Source: Candidatus Falkowiibacteriota bacterium
GTDB taxonomy: Bacteria; Patescibacteriota; Patescibacteriia; UBA11705; JABHMO01
NCBI GenBank assembly: GCA_018693855.1
Contig: JABHMO010000005.1
Span: 1 to 33,151 of the forward strand
Length of the DNA stretch: 33,151 nt
Direction: 5' to 3'
Part shown: piece after piece, positions 15,531 to 22,612 of the stretch
Numbering within the stretch: position 1 is the stretch's first letter
Layout of the letters: each line of letters starts with the position of its first letter
The notes under the pieces: generated by a model
The model's database searches: none
What the model was told of the DNA's origin: nothing
Seen by the model: the letters and a program-made list of their open reading frames with translations, nothing else
Position numbers and translations under genes: made by a program

Positions 15531-17009
15531 TTACTTTCCCTTTTCCTCCTTACTTTTCATAAGTGGAAATAAGACAACATCTCTTAAATTTTCTTGTTGA
15601 GTTAGGATTGTTAATAATCTATCAACACCCATCCCCCATCCAGAAATTGGAGGCATACCGTACTTCATTGCGTCAACATAATCGTAATCAACTCCCATTG
15701 TTTCATCATCACCTTCACTTGCTAATCTAGCTTGCTCTTCAAATCTTTCTTGCTGATCTAGTGGATCGACAAGTTCACTATAAGCTTTCACAAGTTCCCA
15801 ACCGTTAACAAGCAACTGGAACTGTTCAACAAGTTCAGGATTTTTATCACTTCTTCTTGCAAGAGGTTGCAAGTCTACTGGATAATTATAAAGAATGACT
15901 GGTCCAGCAATTTTCGGTCTTGAAACTTTTTTATAAAGATTATCAACGAGTGTTGCCATTCCAATCTTATCCATGTCTTCGACTTGAATCTTTTTCTTCT
16001 TCAAATCTTTAACCAAATCTTTCACGTTTTTATAACTTAAAACATCAACACCACAATCTTTTTTGATCAACTCTACGTAGTCAATTCTTTTCCAAGGTGT
16101 TGTAAAATCAACTTCCTTAACTTTCCCGTCTTTACCAGCCACTTTAATTTTTCTATCAATTTTCAACTGGTCAAAAATATAATCAAACATCTTTTCAGTA
16201 AATTTGATATTATCTTCAAAGCTCCAATAGGCACAGTAATGTTCTAAATGAGTATGTTCAGGTAAATGACTTGGATCGATTCCCTCATTCCGGAAAGCTT
16301 TCCCAATTTCAAAGATTTTTTCAAATCCTCCAACTATCAGTTCTTTCAATGGAAGTTCGTGTGAGATTTTCAAGAAGACATCAATATCAAGTCCGTTATT
16401 ATGCGTTACATAAGGTTTTGCGTGAGCACCAGTTGCGCTATGCATCAAGGTTGGTGTTTCTACTTCGTAAAATTTTTCTTTCCAATAGAACTCTCTTACT
16501 GATTTCAAAAAATCACTTCTAAACTTAAATCTGTCCATTGTTTCTTTATTTGAAATTAAGTCTAAATATCTTTGTCGATACTTTGCTTCAGTATCTTTTA
16601 ATCCATGCCATTTCTCAGGAAGTGGTTTTAGAGCTTTACCAAGAAATGTCCATTTTCTTACTAAAATTGATTTCTCACCTTTATGAGTTACAAATGTCTC
16701 CCCTTCTACACCGATAAAATCTCCCATATCAAGAATTTTGATCATCTCTTTATACTTATCTTTACCTAGATCATCTTGTTTGAATGCAATTTGCATTTTC
16801 CCACTTTCATCTTGCAGATGAGCAAAAGTCAGCTTTCCCATATCTCGAAACATGATAATTCGTCCAGCTGTTCTAACCTTCTTACCCTCAGCCAAATCAA
16901 AAGATTCCAACAATGATTGCTTCTTGTCAAATTTCTGAGGATAGGGATTAATTCCCATGCTTTTTATTTTTTCTAGTTTGTTTAGTCGATTTTGTTCTTC
17001 TGTAGTCAT
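15531..17009 (-). CDS. lysS: Lysyl-tRNA synthetase, class II
   Basis: 492 residues, the usual length. Charges tRNA-Lys. The N-terminal OB-fold anticodon-binding domain occupies about 35-145 (V-R-T-A-G-R-I and G-D-F-I-G-V-E-G). The class II catalytic core has motif 1 around residue 165-200, motif 2 F-R-N-E-G-I-D-P-S-H-L-P-E-H-T and motif 3 G-W-G-M-G-V-D-R-L near the C-terminus. The coding strand is minus, convergent with the 113-codon gene. The leader holds repeated ATTCG words but no Shine-Dalgarno; the ATG follows GGCCAT. Confidence 0.97.
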   Translation of the reverse strand: MTTEEQNRLNKLEKIKSMGINPYPQKFDKKQSLLESFDLAEGKKVRTAGRIIMFRDMGKLTFAHLQDESGKMQIAFKQDDLGKDKYKEMIKILDMGDFIGVEGETFVTHKGEKSILVRKWTFLGKALKPLPEKWHGLKDTEAKYRQRYLDLISNKETMDRFKFRSDFLKSVREFYWKEKFYEVETPTLMHSATGAHAKPYVTHNNGLDIDVFLKISHELPLKELIVGGFEKIFEIGKAFRNEGIDPSHLPEHTHLEHYCAYWSFEDNIKFTEKMFDYIFDQLKIDRKIKVAGKDGKVKEVDFTTPWKRIDYVELIKKDCGVDVLSYKNVKDLVKDLKKKKIQVEDMDKIGMATLVDNLYKKVSRPKIAGPVILYNYPVDLQPLARRSDKNPELVEQFQLLVNGWELVKAYSELVDPLDQQERFEEQARLASEGDDETMGVDYDYVDAMKYGMPPISGWGMGVDRLLTILTQQENLRDVVLFPLMKSKEEKGK

Positions 17010-17278
17010 ATGGCCACGAATTACGAATTTGCCTCGAATCTACGAATAGCTCGAGACAGATCTTTCAGTAGTTAATTATTTATATAATTGTAGCTTAAAT
17101 CATGGAAAGAATCAAACAAAAAAGACATGAATACGAAAATACAAATTCACAAAAGTACTTAAAGTTATTAAATGACAAAATAGAAATAGACTCGGGGGTT
17201 TGGGGGCTGAATATCGCCATCAACAGAACCACGAAAGACATCGTCGAATCGCGAATTATTCACCCCCAATTTTTTTTG

Positions 17279-17304
17279 CTTACTTTTTGAATCCAAAAAG
17301 TAAG
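17279..17304. repeat. 11-bp perfect inverted repeat
   Basis: CTTACTTTTTG (17279-17289), a 4-nt loop AATC, then CAAAAAGTAAG (17294-17304). It is AT-rich and probably part of a larger dispersed intergenic element extending to about 17325. Confidence 0.75.
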
Positions 17305-17357
17305 TCGTCCGAGAGGGCGAAACTTATTACCCACAAACAAAAACACCACAAAAAACT

Positions 17358-17387
17358 TTGACTTACCCATCAACACCCTGCTAAGAT
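17358..17387 (+). promoter_or_regulatory. rarA promoter, predicting a leaderless mRNA
   Basis: TTGACT at 17358-17363, 18-bp spacer, TAAGAT at 17382-17387. The rarA ATG is at 17394, where transcription would start, so the message would have no leader; no Shine-Dalgarno is present. Confidence 0.6.
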
Positions 17388-17393
17388 AAATGT

Positions 17394-18602
17394 ATGGACA
17401 AAAACATCTATCACAAACCTCTAGCTGACAGAATCAGACCTGATTCTCTTGAAAACTTCTTTGGTCAAGAGGGAGTTGTTGGAGAAGATAAGTTGCTGAA
17501 AAAAGCTATCGAATCTGATCAGCTTCCTTCTATTATTCTCTGGGGACCTCCCGGAAGCGGGAAAACAACCCTAGCTTTTATAATTGCCAAACAGACAAAG
17601 TCTGACTTCATCCAAATGAGCGCTGTTTCAGGTGGATTAAAAGATCTACGAGAAATAATTGCTAAAGCTGAAGAAAATGAACGGCTTAACATTAAAACAA
17701 TTTTATTTATTGACGAGATACATAGATGGAATAAAAAGCAACAAGACGGACTTCTGCCACACGTTGAAGGTGGTTTAATCACATTTATCGGTGCAACAAC
17801 TGAAAATCCTAGCTTTGAAGTAAGATCAGCTTTACTTTCACGTTGCAGAACGTTTGTATTAGAAAAATTATCAGAAGAACAGATCACTCAAATTATTGAT
17901 AATGCACTTACCGATAATGACAAAGGTCTGGCAAAACTTAAATTAAAAATAAAACCAGAAGTTATTGAGTTGATTGCTAATATTAGTAATGGAGACGCAA
18001 GAACAGCGCTGAACATTCTTGAGTACGTGAGTACCATTACAAAAAACATCAAAGAAGAGCATGTAAAAGATGCTGTTCAAAAATCTCACTTAATGTATGA
18101 CAAAAACGGTGAAGAGCACTACAACATAATTTCAGCTCTACATAAAGCCATGAGAGGTTCTGATGAAAATGCATCTCTTTATTGGTTAGCAAGAATGCTA
18201 GAAGCCGGTGAAGATCCACTTTATATCGCAAGAAGAGTTGTCCGATTTGCAAGCGAAGATATTGGTTTGGCTAATTCAAAAGCTCTTGAACAAGCTGTAG
18301 CAGCTTATAATGCATGTCATTTCATTGGAATGCCTGAATGTAACGTAATTCTAGCTCAAGCAGTTATCTACATGGCAAAGTGCCCAAAATCCAATCAGCT
18401 TTACACCTCTTACAAAAAAGCAGCAAAAGATGTTCATGAGTTAGGCAACCTCCCAGTCCCCCTTCATATCAGAAACGCACCGACAAAATTGATGAAAGAC
18501 TTAGGATATGGCAAAGATTATAAATACAGTCCAAACTTTGACTATAATGAAAAACAACAGTATCTGCCAGATAAATTGAAGGATAAAGATTATTTTAAAT
18601 AG
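17394..18602 (+). CDS. rarA: Replication-associated recombination protein A (RarA/MgsA AAA+ ATPase)
   Basis: 402 residues, normal length. Clamp-loader-like AAA+ ATPase acting at stalled replication forks. N-terminal L-A-D-R-I-R-P; Walker A G-P-P-G-S-G-K-T at 51-58; Walker B I-L-F-I-D-E-I-H-R-W with D107/E108; sensor 1 G-A-T-T-E-N-P; arginine finger L-L-S-R-C-R-T. The C-terminal tetramerisation domain has L-H-K-A-M-R-G-S-D and a D-L-G-Y-G-K-D-Y-K-Y tail typical of the family. The promoter predicts translation from a leaderless transcript. The next plus-strand gene starts 38 bp downstream. Confidence 0.96.
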   Translation: MDKNIYHKPLADRIRPDSLENFFGQEGVVGEDKLLKKAIESDQLPSIILWGPPGSGKTTLAFIIAKQTKSDFIQMSAVSGGLKDLREIIAKAEENERLNIKTILFIDEIHRWNKKQQDGLLPHVEGGLITFIGATTENPSFEVRSALLSRCRTFVLEKLSEEQITQIIDNALTDNDKGLAKLKLKIKPEVIELIANISNGDARTALNILEYVSTITKNIKEEHVKDAVQKSHLMYDKNGEEHYNIISALHKAMRGSDENASLYWLARMLEAGEDPLYIARRVVRFASEDIGLANSKALEQAVAAYNACHFIGMPECNVILAQAVIYMAKCPKSNQLYTSYKKAAKDVHELGNLPVPLHIRNAPTKLMKDLGYGKDYKYSPNFDYNEKQQYLPDKLKDKDYFK

Positions 18603-18640
18603 AAAGAATATATAAATGCAAGTAAAAATAACATTTTTGT

Positions 18641-19336
18641 ATGCTAAAAAATGATATTTTCAAAATTCCTAAATCGATAGAAAAACGAACTTTTAGACTA
18701 CAAAACAGCGTAACATTAATCAATAATGAACTAAAATCAATTCTTAATAGTGATAATTGGAATAGAAAAAGTTTTATATTTAATTACTATAGAGGAATGA
18801 GAGAATTGTTGACCAGTTCGATTTTAGGAAACATTTTCTGTGGTTACCTTGGAGATGCTTCCAATCAAAATTGGTGGAATTTATGTACAAACATAAAAGA
18901 TGATGATGAAAAAATTCAAAATTATCATAATTATGATACATATTTAAAGGTTAGTTTAATAATACTCTCTTTTTCTATTACAGAAACCTATTACAGGGAT
19001 TGTTTTAGAATGGCTCTCAAATGCGATGAAGAAATTAAATCATACGAGCTATACAAAAAACTAAGAAAACAATTAGAAATAGCCAAAAAGGAAAAACAAG
19101 AGAATAGGTTTGCATTACACAGACTAGTAAGAAATTGTTTTCATAACGGTGGCCACCATTTCAAGAAGAATGATTCAGTTAATTACAATAATACAAATTA
19201 TTGTTTTGTTAACGGTAAATCTCCCCAAGATATTACATGGGACTTAGTAATTGATATCATTGATGACACCACAAAGGATTGTAGCGATTTTTTTGATTCA
19301 AAGTTTATTCTCGATAATGAAAGAGGACAAAGATAG
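18641..19336 (+). CDS. Unrecognised 231-residue protein, possible HEPN-like fold
   Basis: Not recognised with confidence. Predicted all-helical and soluble. Around residues 158-170 it reads A-L-H-R-L-V-R-N-C-F-H-N-G-G, with R164-N165 and H168 close to the R-N-x-x-x-H signature of HEPN ribonucleases; the spacing (R161 to H168, RX6H) also fits RX4-6H. HEPN proteins often serve in toxin-antitoxin or phage-defence roles, but no partner gene is visible. It is strongly AT-rich, with no Shine-Dalgarno at its ATG, and lies 38 bp after rarA, so it may be cotranscribed. Its base composition suggests later acquisition; this is only an impression. Confidence 0.72.
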   Translation: MLKNDIFKIPKSIEKRTFRLQNSVTLINNELKSILNSDNWNRKSFIFNYYRGMRELLTSSILGNIFCGYLGDASNQNWWNLCTNIKDDDEKIQNYHNYDTYLKVSLIILSFSITETYYRDCFRMALKCDEEIKSYELYKKLRKQLEIAKKEKQENRFALHRLVRNCFHNGGHHFKKNDSVNYNNTNYCFVNGKSPQDITWDLVIDIIDDTTKDCSDFFDSKFILDNERGQR

Positions 19337-19401
19337 TCACTATCGGTAGCAATTAATACAATTTTTCCTCATACATGTAACACAGCGCTGATATCATAAA
19401 A

Positions 19402-19431
19402 TTGAAAAATATGAAGTATTTATGATATAAT
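19402..19431 (+). promoter_or_regulatory. Extended -10 promoter of the 204-codon gene
   Basis: TTGAAA at 19402-19407, 18-bp spacer, perfect TATAAT at 19426-19431 with TGA before it. The gene begins 28 bp downstream. Confidence 0.7.
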
Positions 19432-19458
19432 AATTTAAATAAATAATCATTTAAATGT

Positions 19459-20073
19459 ATGAGCAATGAACTACCAAAAGACGACAATGTAAGAGTAGAT
19501 TTAGAAAACACTGAAGGTCATGACGGTGTTGAAGTAGACCTAAACCAAGACGCACTACCTACCAGTGGAGATCAGGTCGAATTAGCTGCTGTAAAATCAA
19601 AATACGGAGAGACTGCCACAATGGGCAGTGGTGAAGATGGAGTAAAAGTTGATTTAGAACAAGAGTCCTATTTACCAGCAAGCATCGAAGCAACCCTTGA
19701 CATGATGGATCGTTATGTAGAGAAACTAACGCCTGCTGCGTCAGGTGATTTCAAAACAAGAGTAACGAACAACATAAGAGCAAATCTTGCTAATGCCACT
19801 GCTTTTTTTGAAAGTAACATCAAGGGCAAAACTAAAAAGCAAATCGAAAAAGTAGTCGAAGATTATGTTCTAAAAACAATGAACAAAGTGATGGGAGAAA
19901 TTGGATCAACTCATACAAATAACATAACATTGACACCAGAACTAAGAGACGAAGTTTGGCAAGAGCTAAAAGATGGAAACACAGTACGTCTTGCTGATAA
20001 AGCAGACGAAAAAGGGTTAGCTGAAGCCAGAGAAAGAGTGATGAATATCAATAAACCCGAAGAAGACAAATAA
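19459..20073 (+). CDS. Unrecognised acidic 204-residue protein
   Basis: Not recognised. Residues 1-75 are acidic and probably disordered and contain three echoes of one short motif: V-R-V-D-L-E, V-E-V-D-L-N and V-K-V-D-L-E. Residues 75-200 look helical (I-E-A-T-L-D-M-M-D-R-Y-V-E-K and K-Q-I-E-K-V-V-E-D-Y-V). No signal peptide, membrane segment or catalytic motif. It has its own extended -10 promoter with a perfect TATAAT and ends at a strong bidirectional terminator, so it is monocistronic. The ATG has no Shine-Dalgarno. The repeated V-x-V-D-L-E motif could be a docking peptide. Confidence 0.78.
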   Translation: MSNELPKDDNVRVDLENTEGHDGVEVDLNQDALPTSGDQVELAAVKSKYGETATMGSGEDGVKVDLEQESYLPASIEATLDMMDRYVEKLTPAASGDFKTRVTNNIRANLANATAFFESNIKGKTKKQIEKVVEDYVLKTMNKVMGEIGSTHTNNITLTPELRDEVWQELKDGNTVRLADKADEKGLAEARERVMNINKPEEDK

Positions 20074-20084
20074 ATACAAATTTA

Positions 20085-20116
20085 AAAGAAGTCTGCTTTT
20101 GAAGCTGGACTTCTTT
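20085..20116. terminator. Bidirectional terminator between convergent genes
   Basis: Perfect arms AAAGAAGTC (20085-20093) and GACTTCTTT (20108-20116) followed by TTTTA on the plus strand, with A-rich sequence on the other side. Serves the 204-codon gene and the minus-strand gene ending at 20118. Confidence 0.85.
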
Positions 20117-20117
20117 T

Positions 20118-20588
20118 TTAATTCTTCGCGAGTTGTTTTAATTTGAGACAATCATGTAAAAGATAAAGAACATTGCAGATAGCCAAAAGGATTTCTGACC
20201 TTGTCTTATCATTATCAACCCAACTTTTGATCAATGACTTTATTCTAATTGCCTCAGGCTTTATCGAGGCTCTAATTTCCTCAAAGATGCTATCAGCTGG
20301 ATTCATTTTTGTGCGATCGAAGATCCTCGCATAACGAACCAATCCATCACTAACCTCTGCCCCTGTTGGCAGTTTTATCATGTAGAGAATTGGTACGAAA
20401 ACGAGACGAATGATTACATCTTTATCAATCCCTTCTATACCGTCCAGTTGACGACCAATCACGTGCATTAATTGAATATGAAAATGATCCAACTCAAACT
20501 TAAACGCTTCCATTACTACTTGGTCTTCAGTTAAGTGCGCATCTTCTATCGCGTCAGGCTTGAATACTTCCCAAATTGTCAACTGCAT
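20118..20588 (-). CDS. Unrecognised 156-residue protein, paralog of the next gene
   Basis: The ATG at 20586-20588 is chosen because AAAGGGGA sits 7-8 bases before it; the open frame extends to a TTG at 20612 that would include the ribosome site. Mostly helical and soluble. The middle reads V-F-V-P-I-L-Y-M-I-K-L-P and the end L-L-A-I-C-N-V-L-Y-L-L-H-D-C; both segments align with the neighbour at 20697-21131 (V-I-F-P-V-L-Y-L-V-D-L-P and F-L-R-S-L-F-Y-I-L-Y), so the two are diverged tandem duplicates. Own extended -10 promoter (20627-20655) and shared terminator. Family and function not recognised. Confidence 0.8.
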   Translation of the reverse strand: MQLTIWEVFKPDAIEDAHLTEDQVVMEAFKFELDHFHIQLMHVIGRQLDGIEGIDKDVIIRLVFVPILYMIKLPTGAEVSDGLVRYARIFDRTKMNPADSIFEEIRASIKPEAIRIKSLIKSWVDNDKTRSEILLAICNVLYLLHDCLKLKQLAKN

Positions 20589-20626
20589 GATTTTCCCCTT
20601 TCCTAATTGCAATTACACAATAACTA

Positions 20627-20655
20627 AACTTAACACATATCTAAAACTTTGTCAA
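20627..20655 (-). promoter_or_regulatory. Extended -10 promoter of the 156-codon gene
   Basis: Minus strand: TTGACA at 20650-20655, 17-bp spacer, TAAGTT at 20627-20632 preceded by TGT. Confidence 0.75.
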
Positions 20656-20662
20656 ATCAAAA

Positions 20663-20687
20663 AGAAACTCACGATGTAGTGGTTTCT
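20663..20687 (-). terminator. Terminator of the 144-codon gene
   Basis: Minus-strand stem AGAAAC-CAC with GTG-GTTTCT (one bulged base), 6-nt loop, followed by TTTT. It lies between the stop at 20697 and the next promoter at 20650. Confidence 0.7.
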
Positions 20688-20696
20688 ATTATCTGT

Positions 20697-21131
20697 CTAT
20701 CTCTTCTTTTTCTTGCATCGATAGATTGTGTACAAGATGTAAAATAGTGATCTAAGGAAATCGCATAGGACATCATCTTTTAGGTACGCACTAGCGTGTT
20801 TTATCAAAAAGTTGATATTTGGATGTCCACCCATTTGATAATCAGAATACGCAACTGCCATCTCGTTACTGTCACGAGCAGAACGTTCAATCTCCGCAAT
20901 CAGCTCTCTGTCAGACGGCAAATCAACAAGATACAGTACAGGAAAGATCACTTGATTTTTCACAGAATCAGCACTTTCCCTATCAAGTTTCACGAGTATG
21001 GCATCAATTCCATCCACGAGAGTCGGATGTTTTTCTTGCAAATCACGTCGATATTCGTCCATCAGCTCTTTATCATTTAGACGTTCTCTACAGTTGTTTG
21101 CAATTCTATCAAATATTTCCAAAAATCGCAT
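20697..21131 (-). CDS. Unrecognised 144-residue protein, paralog of the previous gene
   Basis: The ATG at 21129-21131 is chosen because GGAGGAAGAG precedes it; the frame extends to 21161 but the extra codons read through the ribosome site. Helical, with V-I-F-P-V-L-Y-L-V-D-L-P at the centre and a basic C-terminus (C-K-K-K-K-R). Shared core with the 156-residue neighbour, but the first 50 residues differ. It has its own consensus promoter, strong Shine-Dalgarno and terminator, so it is a separate transcription unit rather than an operon with its paralog. Function not recognised. Confidence 0.8.
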   Translation of the reverse strand: MRFLEIFDRIANNCRERLNDKELMDEYRRDLQEKHPTLVDGIDAILVKLDRESADSVKNQVIFPVLYLVDLPSDRELIAEIERSARDSNEMAVAYSDYQMGGHPNINFLIKHASAYLKDDVLCDFLRSLFYILYTIYRCKKKKR

Positions 21132-21179
21132 CTTTCTCTTCCTCCGAGATGAGATGAACAACTAGATTCACAACAACTC

Positions 21180-21208
21180 AAGATAACATAAATAAAAAAA
21201 ATTGTCAA
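21180..21208 (-). promoter_or_regulatory. Extended -10 promoter of the 144-codon gene
   Basis: Minus strand: TTGACA at 21203-21208, 17-bp T-rich spacer, TATCTT at 21180-21185 preceded by TGT. Confidence 0.75.
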
Positions 21209-21212
21209 ACAT

Positions 21213-21241
21213 AAAAGACGCTCTATAATTGAACGTCTTTT
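21213..21241 (-). terminator. Terminator of greA
   Basis: Arms AAAAGACG (21213-21220) and CGTCTTTT (21234-21241) are perfect. It lies just beyond the greA stop at 21252, with T-rich sequence after the stem. Confidence 0.8.
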
Positions 21242-21251
21242 TATATATAAT

Positions 21252-21716
21252 CTATTTAATTTCTAATACCTTGAAAGTAATTTTCCCTTTAGGAGCATCA
21301 ACATTGACAGAGTCACCGACTGAAACGCCAGCAAAGGCTTGTCCCATTGGAGATTCGTTAGAGATTTTTCCGTTTAATGGATCTGCTTCATTAAATCCAA
21401 CTAAAGTATACTCTTTTTGAGCGGCAGCGTCGTCCTCAACAACGAAAGATGTTCCAATCTCGATGGTATCTTTACTGTCAGACTTCTCTTGAACAATTGC
21501 TTTCTTCAAGATCTCTTCTATCTCAACGACTCGAGACTCCATCAGACCTTGCTGATCTTTTGCGTCATGATACTCTGCGTTTTCAGATAGATCACCTAAT
21601 TCTTTTGCCTGCTCGATCTTTGCACTGATATCAGGTCTTTTCACTTCTTTTAGATGAACCAATTCCTCTTCTAGCTTAATTTTCCCTTCTGGAGTTAAAA
21701 TAATTTGATCTGACAT
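21252..21716 (-). CDS. greA: Transcription elongation factor GreA
   Basis: 154 residues, normal length. Binds the RNA polymerase secondary channel and stimulates cleavage of backtracked RNA. The N-terminal coiled coil carries the acidic tip in G-D-L-S-E-N-A-E-Y-H (about 42-51). The C-terminal FKBP-like domain has L-V-G-F-N-E-A-D and N-G-K-I-S-N-E-S-P-M-G-Q-A. Monocistronic: promoter at 21827-21855, a leader of about 105 nt with a CAGGC-TTTC-GCCTG hairpin and three 10-bp repeats, and a terminator at 21213-21241. No Shine-Dalgarno; the leader instead contains CCTCCTTAT, a copy of the anti-SD word. Confidence 0.97.
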   Translation of the reverse strand: MSDQIILTPEGKIKLEEELVHLKEVKRPDISAKIEQAKELGDLSENAEYHDAKDQQGLMESRVVEIEEILKKAIVQEKSDSKDTIEIGTSFVVEDDAAAQKEYTLVGFNEADPLNGKISNESPMGQAFAGVSVGDSVNVDAPKGKITFKVLEIK

Positions 21717-21729
21717 ATAGTAATAAGGA

Positions 21730-21756
21730 GGCTATACGAGGCTATATGAGGCTATA
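21730..21756. repeat. 10-bp tandem repeat in the greA leader
   Basis: GGCT at 21730, 21740 and 21750 on the plus strand, units near GGCTATACGA. On the greA mRNA strand the unit nearest the start reads AGCCTCCTTAT, almost the same as before mreB. Confidence 0.85.
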
Positions 21757-21826
21757 AACCTGATTAGTATCGCTTAGACTTATTTCGATTTATTTAATTA
21801 AAGACAGGCTTTCGCCTGATAAGATA

Positions 21827-21855
21827 AGTATATCACTAATGAAAACTATTCACAA
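21827..21855 (-). promoter_or_regulatory. greA promoter
   Basis: Minus strand: TTGTGA at 21850-21855, 17-bp spacer, TATACT at 21827-21832 preceded by TGA (extended -10). Downstream in the leader, CAGGC (21805-21809) and GCCTG (21814-21818) form a tight stem with a TTTC loop. Confidence 0.6.
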
Positions 21856-21878
21856 ACAGATCAATAACTTATTCACAC

Positions 21879-21907
21879 TTGATTATTTCATGAAATCATG
21901 GTAAATT
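21879..21907 (+). promoter_or_regulatory. Extended -10 promoter with palindromic spacer
   Basis: TTGATT at 21879-21884, 17-bp spacer, TAAATT at 21902-21907 with TGG before it. The spacer holds a perfect 12-bp palindrome ATTTCATGAAAT (21885-21896), positioned as an operator would be. Confidence 0.65.
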
Positions 21908-21913
21908 AGTAGA

Positions 21914-22036
21914 ACTTTTCAGGAACTGACCTTGTCCGATGTGGATCAAGAAGGTGACCTGATAAGTTTCTTATCTCACCGCAAAGAACTGATCTTGATT
22001 AGCAGATCAAGGATGTGACTTTACAAGGAGGAAACG
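21914..22036 (+). ncRNA. Structured 5' leader with two tandem copies of one motif
   Basis: About 123 nt between predicted transcription start and ATG. Two copies of a 34-36 nt motif, GAACTGAYCTTG...GATCAAGnAnGTGAC, lie at 21923-21958 and 21986-22019. Copy 2 can form CTTGAT/ATCAAG. Between them GGTGA-CCT-GATAAG/CTTATC-TCACC is a perfect two-part hairpin (21953-21979). CCTTGT in copy 1 (21930-21935) is complementary to ACAAGG at 22023-22028, part of the strong Shine-Dalgarno ACAAGGAGG. This is the pattern of a translational switch, possibly with tandem ligand- or protein-binding sites. No known riboswitch class was recognised. Confidence 0.5.
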
Positions 22037-22573
22037 ATGAGCAGAATAGAACACAGTGGAAGAATTCCGGATCTAATTAAAGCACATAATTCAAAGTTCT
22101 TTTTCATCTACCCATTTCGAGACGGTAGACTAAACCATTTCTTTGAAGAAGTTAACGTGCCACACGAGACGGAAGATCGATTAATTATCCGTCCAAGAGG
22201 CTGGGTCTTCCATAATGACAACGACATAGATCAAAATGGTTTGATTCGCGTGGATCATCATCTTCGAGGAATTCTAACTGGAAATCTGCTTGAAATGCAG
22301 ATTATTATTGAGACAATGAAAGAGATGGGTTTTCAATTTAACAATAGCCTTGGTCATGTACCCTGCAGTAGTGGACAAAAGGAAGAATTACGCAGAAAAA
22401 ATAGACCTTTCAGTAATAACGTTGTGACAGATTTCACACATCATGACTTGTTGCAACTTCATCCAGCAAGACTTCCGATGAGAAGGATTCAACTAATTGA
22501 ATCATTCTGGAGATTTGCTCCCGAAGAAAAAAAACCTGAACTCAGGGCAATTCTCAGCGGCACAGCCGCATAA
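22037..22573 (+). CDS. Unrecognised 178-residue protein behind a structured leader
   Basis: Not recognised. Soluble, rich in His and Arg, with H-H at 73-74 (V-D-H-H-L-R-G) and 135-136 (T-H-H-D-L-L-Q-L-H) and a G-R-L-N-H-F-F segment; no established metal motif is evident. No signal peptide or membrane helix. The start is fixed by AAGGAGG six bases before the ATG. The gene is monocistronic, with an extended -10 promoter, a 123-nt structured leader and a strong terminator, so its expression is probably regulated at the RNA level. It converges on mrdA; the terminator is shared space with the mrdA stop. Confidence 0.8.
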   Translation: MSRIEHSGRIPDLIKAHNSKFFFIYPFRDGRLNHFFEEVNVPHETEDRLIIRPRGWVFHNDNDIDQNGLIRVDHHLRGILTGNLLEMQIIIETMKEMGFQFNNSLGHVPCSSGQKEELRRKNRPFSNNVVTDFTHHDLLQLHPARLPMRRIQLIESFWRFAPEEKKPELRAILSGTAA

Positions 22574-22588
22574 AGCTCATTTAGCAAT

Positions 22589-22612
22589 GCACCCACTCTT
22601 GGGTGCTTTTTT
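22589..22612 (+). terminator. Rho-independent terminator
   Basis: Perfect stem GCACCCA (22589-22595) and TGGGTGC (22600-22606), 4-nt loop CTCT, then TTTTTT. It abuts the minus-strand mrdA stop codon at 22611. Confidence 0.88.

Larger units (their letters stand above)
17010..17393. other. Intergenic region between divergent lysS and rarA
   Basis: 384 bp. From 17010 to about 17050 it holds four degenerate copies of an ATTCG-type word in the lysS leader. A 62-codon open frame (17102-17290) crosses it but is not convincing. A perfect 11-bp inverted repeat CTTACTTTTTG/CAAAAAGTAAG at 17279-17304 is preceded by an eight-T run and followed by GTCGTCCGAGAGGGCGAAAC, which looks like a REP-type repeat or a remnant. 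The rarA promoter lies at 17358-17387. No RNA gene was recognised. Confidence 0.7.

Noticed and set aside
17102-17290. 62-codon plus-strand open frame between lysS and rarA
   Set aside because: No Shine-Dalgarno or promoter in place, its second half runs through a G-rich and palindromic repeat-like stretch, and its stop lies inside the hairpin at 17279-17304. Probably chance or a remnant.
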